From contig NZ_FSRS01000001.1 in NCBI RefSeq assembly GCF_900142935.1, forward strand, positions 568,001-632,000: a stretch of 64,000 nt of DNA. The letters run 5' to 3'. Positions 61,699 through 64,000 of the stretch are shown in pieces. Numbering within the stretch: the first letter of the stretch is position 1; each line of letters starts with the position of its first letter. The notes beneath the pieces were generated by a model, which saw nothing but the letters and a program-made list of their open reading frames with translations, was not told the DNA's origin and ran no database searches. Source of the stretch: Rhodovulum sp. ES.010. Its GTDB lineage: Bacteria > Pseudomonadota > Alphaproteobacteria > Rhodobacterales > Rhodobacteraceae. Made by a program: the position numbers and the translations under genes.

Positions 61699-64000
61699 GT
61701 GCCGCGCCTCCTCCCCGCGATGTCGACCGTCCGCCAGAGCGCGGCCGCCTATGCCGAGCGCGCTTGGGCGATCCTGCTTGGCGGCATTGCCCTGGCGCTG
61801 ATCGCGCGGGCCACGCCGATGCCCTGGCTTGCGATCGTTCTGCTTTCGGTCGCGGCCACGCTCGCCGTCCTTGCCGCCTTCCTGAGGGTCGCCGGGTTCA
61901 TGGGGCGTCGGCTGCCGGCCGGGCGCCTTCGACGCATTTGTGCGGGCGCTTCAGGCGCCTGCGTGCTGACGGATGGCCGGGGCGAGGTGCTGCTGGCCAA
62001 TCCCGCCGCATTGCGCCGGGTCGCGGTGACACGTGGCCGACCCTTTGCGGCGGCGCTGGCGGCCGTGTTCGCAGATCCCGACCGGGCTGTGGCCGATTTA
62101 CTGGGGGCGGCCCGGCGCGGCGAGACCGCGACCCATGTTCGGCCCGGCGCGGACGGCGCGATGCGGCTTCGGGTCGAACGCGCCGCCCCCGGGGTGTTCA
62201 CCTGGCATCTCGACAGCGCCGGAACGATCGGCGGTGACAGCGCGCTGCCGATGCTGCGGCTCGATGCCCGTGACCGGGTTCTGGCGTTGAACGCGGCGGC
62301 CCGGCATCTGCTTGGCGAAACGCCCGCCACTCTGGCCCAGTTGCGACAGCGTGCCGATGGCACCTGCTATGCCGACGGCGAGGAGATCGAGATCGATACC
62401 GCCGACGGGCCGCAGCGGCGGCGGCTCATGACGATGCCAACCCGCGAAGGTCAGCGCGAGCTCTACCTTCTGCCGGCCGGACGCCGCGGACGCGCGCAGC
62501 AGGACGCGCCGGACGGGCTTCTCGACGCGCTTCCCGTGGCGATCTTGCGGCTCGATACCGATGGCACCGTGCGGCTTTCGAACACCCGGGCGCGGCAACT
62601 GCTCGACCATTCCGAGCAGGCCGGGATCAACCTCTGCGACCATCTCGACGGTCTCGGCCGCCCGGTGAGCGATTGGCTGGCCGAGGCGGCCGAGGGGCGC
62701 ACCAGCAATGCCTCTGAGATACTGCGTGTCGTCCGGCCAGACCGGGAGCTTTTCGTGCAGGTGGCGCTGGCGCCCATGGAGGGCGGCGGACTGGTTGCGG
62801 TGCTGCACGACGTCACCGAGATGAAGACGCTCGAGGCGCAGTTCACCCAGAGCCAGAAGATGCAGGCCATCGGCCAACTCGCCGGCGGCGTCGCGCATGA
62901 TTTCAACAATCTGCTGACCGCGATCTCCGGCCATTGCGATCTTCTGATGCTGCGCCACGATACGGGCGATCCCGACTACGCCGATCTCGTCCAGATACAC
63001 CAGAACGCGAACCGTGCCGCATCATTGGTGGGTCAATTGCTGGCGTTTTCCCGCAAGCAGACGCTGAGCCCCGAGGTTCTGGACCTTCGCGACACCATGG
63101 GCGAGCTGGCGCATCTGCTCGACCGACTGGTCGGCGAGAAGGTGCGGTTGCGCATCCGACATGGCGAGAACCTGCCGGCGATCCGCGCCGACAAGCGCAA
63201 GCTCGAACAGGTCGTGATGAACCTCGTGGTGAACGCGCGCGACGCGATGCCGAGGGGCGGCGAGATCCGGCTGGAGACCGAGATTCTGGAGCTGGATAGT
63301 GACATGCGCCGCGACCGCGCCGCGGTGCCCGCGGGCACCTATGCGCTGGTCCGCGTCCGCGACGAGGGTGAGGGCATCCCGGGCGACAAGCTGCCCAAGA
63401 TATTCGAGCCGTTCTTCACCACCAAGCGGCCGGGCGAGGGCACGGGGCTTGGCCTGTCCACGGTCTATGGGATCGTCAAGCAGACCGGCGGGTTCATCTT
63501 CGTCGACAGCGAGGTAGGCGAGGGCAGCACCTTCACGCTCTACTTGCCGGCCTACCGGGGCGGTGCAGAGCAGGCGGCCGGCGAGAGTGAGACCGGAGAG
63601 GACGACCTGCCGGAGGGCGGCGTGGTGCTGTTGGTCGAGGACGAGGCACCGGTGCGCTCCTTCGCGGCGCGGGCGCTGGCGCTCGATGGCCATACCGTGC
63701 TGGAAGCCGAGACCGGCGAAGAGGCGCTCGACCTGTTGGCCGACGCGGCGATGCGGGTCGACGTCTTCGTCACCGATGTCGTGATGCCGGGGCTCGACGG
63801 GCCGAGTTGGGTTGCGCAAGCGCTCGAGGATCGCCCGGGCACCCGCGTGGTTTTCGTTTCCGGGTATGCCGAGGATAGTTTCGGGGAGATCCGCGGACGC
63901 ATCCCGCACTCGGTTTACCTGCCCAAGCCTTTCTCCCTTGCCGATCTGACGGCGACCGTTCAGCGCCAGTTGCGCTCCGCGCGCGCAGACCTCGGCGGCC
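61699..64000 (+). CDS. cckA: Hybrid sensor histidine kinase CckA (3' end outside window)
   Basis: At least 767 aa of the cell-cycle kinase that controls CtrA through ChpT. Near the N-terminus are two membrane helices (AILLGGIALALIARATPMPWLAIVLLSVAATLAVLAAFL), then two PAS-like regions (about residues 75-175 and 270-370). The HisKA domain has phospho-acceptor His400 in GGVAHDFNNLLTAISGH, the ATPase domain has MNLVVNARDAMP, GTGLGLSTVYGIVKQTGG and a G2 box, and a receiver domain has Asp693 in VFVTDVVMPGLDG. The GTG at 61699 follows GGAG at a 10-bp spacing; the ATG at 61720 is an alternative. The receiver's last residues are beyond base 64000. Confidence 0.9.
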   Translation, partial: MPRLLPAMSTVRQSAAAYAERAWAILLGGIALALIARATPMPWLAIVLLSVAATLAVLAAFLRVAGFMGRRLPAGRLRRICAGASGACVLTDGRGEVLLANPAALRRVAVTRGRPFAAALAAVFADPDRAVADLLGAARRGETATHVRPGADGAMRLRVERAAPGVFTWHLDSAGTIGGDSALPMLRLDARDRVLALNAAARHLLGETPATLAQLRQRADGTCYADGEEIEIDTADGPQRRRLMTMPTREGQRELYLLPAGRRGRAQQDAPDGLLDALPVAILRLDTDGTVRLSNTRARQLLDHSEQAGINLCDHLDGLGRPVSDWLAEAAEGRTSNASEILRVVRPDRELFVQVALAPMEGGGLVAVLHDVTEMKTLEAQFTQSQKMQAIGQLAGGVAHDFNNLLTAISGHCDLLMLRHDTGDPDYADLVQIHQNANRAASLVGQLLAFSRKQTLSPEVLDLRDTMGELAHLLDRLVGEKVRLRIRHGENLPAIRADKRKLEQVVMNLVVNARDAMPRGGEIRLETEILELDSDMRRDRAAVPAGTYALVRVRDEGEGIPGDKLPKIFEPFFTTKRPGEGTGLGLSTVYGIVKQTGGFIFVDSEVGEGSTFTLYLPAYRGGAEQAAGESETGEDDLPEGGVVLLVEDEAPVRSFAARALALDGHTVLEAETGEEALDLLADAAMRVDVFVTDVVMPGLDGPSWVAQALEDRPGTRVVFVSGYAEDSFGEIRGRIPHSVYLPKPFSLADLTATVQRQLRSARADLGG

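Overview
The window is a high-G+C chromosomal segment of an alphaproteobacterium, most likely a member of the Rhodobacteraceae (Roseobacter/Rhodobacter group). The evidence is the conserved block yceD-rpmF-plsX-fabH-ihfA-merR, the argS-SPOR-nagZ-scpA-scpB run, a long two-domain DCD, a CckA-type hybrid kinase preceded by a CtrA site, an OlsB-type acyltransferase, a TRAP transporter and a CowN homologue. No integrase, transposase, rRNA operon or CRISPR array was seen. One tRNA (Pro, GGG) is present.

Layout. 1-5.3 kb: end of a flavin monooxygenase gene, exonuclease III, a cytochrome c'/b561 pair, a glutamine-amidotransferase/amidoligase pair and erpA. 5.3-14.8 kb: dGTPase, a cation/proton antiporter, the argS-SPOR-nagZ-scpAB operon, a small unknown gene and a diheme cytochrome c. 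15-21 kb: dcd, tRNA-Pro and the fatty-acid/ribosome/IHF operon, with bamE divergent from it. 21.4-27 kb: msrB, olsB, uup and small enzymes. 27-31.3 kb: cysS with an anomalous 3' half, cimA and a frameshifted methyltransferase. 31-36.8 kb: a squalene-synthase-like protein, an MFS carrier, alkA-type glycosylase, an esterase and a two-gene glucosylglycerate pathway. 36.8-43.7 kb: an FtsX-type ABC/HlyD exporter, ppk2, cysH and an L,D-transpeptidase. 43.7-48.3 kb: mtnA, glk and the wreckage of a glucoside-uptake locus (truncated GH1 gene; aglE, aglF and aglG remnants). 48.3-57.2 kb: a long unknown anchored protein, an FmdB zinc ribbon, a TRAP transporter, a membrane protein with an internal low-G+C patch, a SLAC1/TehA-like carrier and cowN. 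57.3-64 kb: guaB, a permease, an RsmB-type methyltransferase and cckA, which runs off the end.

Regulatory signals read directly from the sequence include two 11-bp-periodic PhoB-box-like repeats, upstream of olsB and ppk2. Both genes are plausible phosphate-starvation targets. A perfect TTAA-N7-TTAAC CtrA site lies 55 bp before cckA.

No wholly new multi-gene system is evident. The strongest leads are the amidoligase/amidotransferase pair, two sharply bounded low-G+C tracts that begin or end inside genes, the decaying agl locus beside an intact glucokinase, and cowN with no nif genes in view. Family assignments rest on recognisable motifs and remembered family features; no database search was run.
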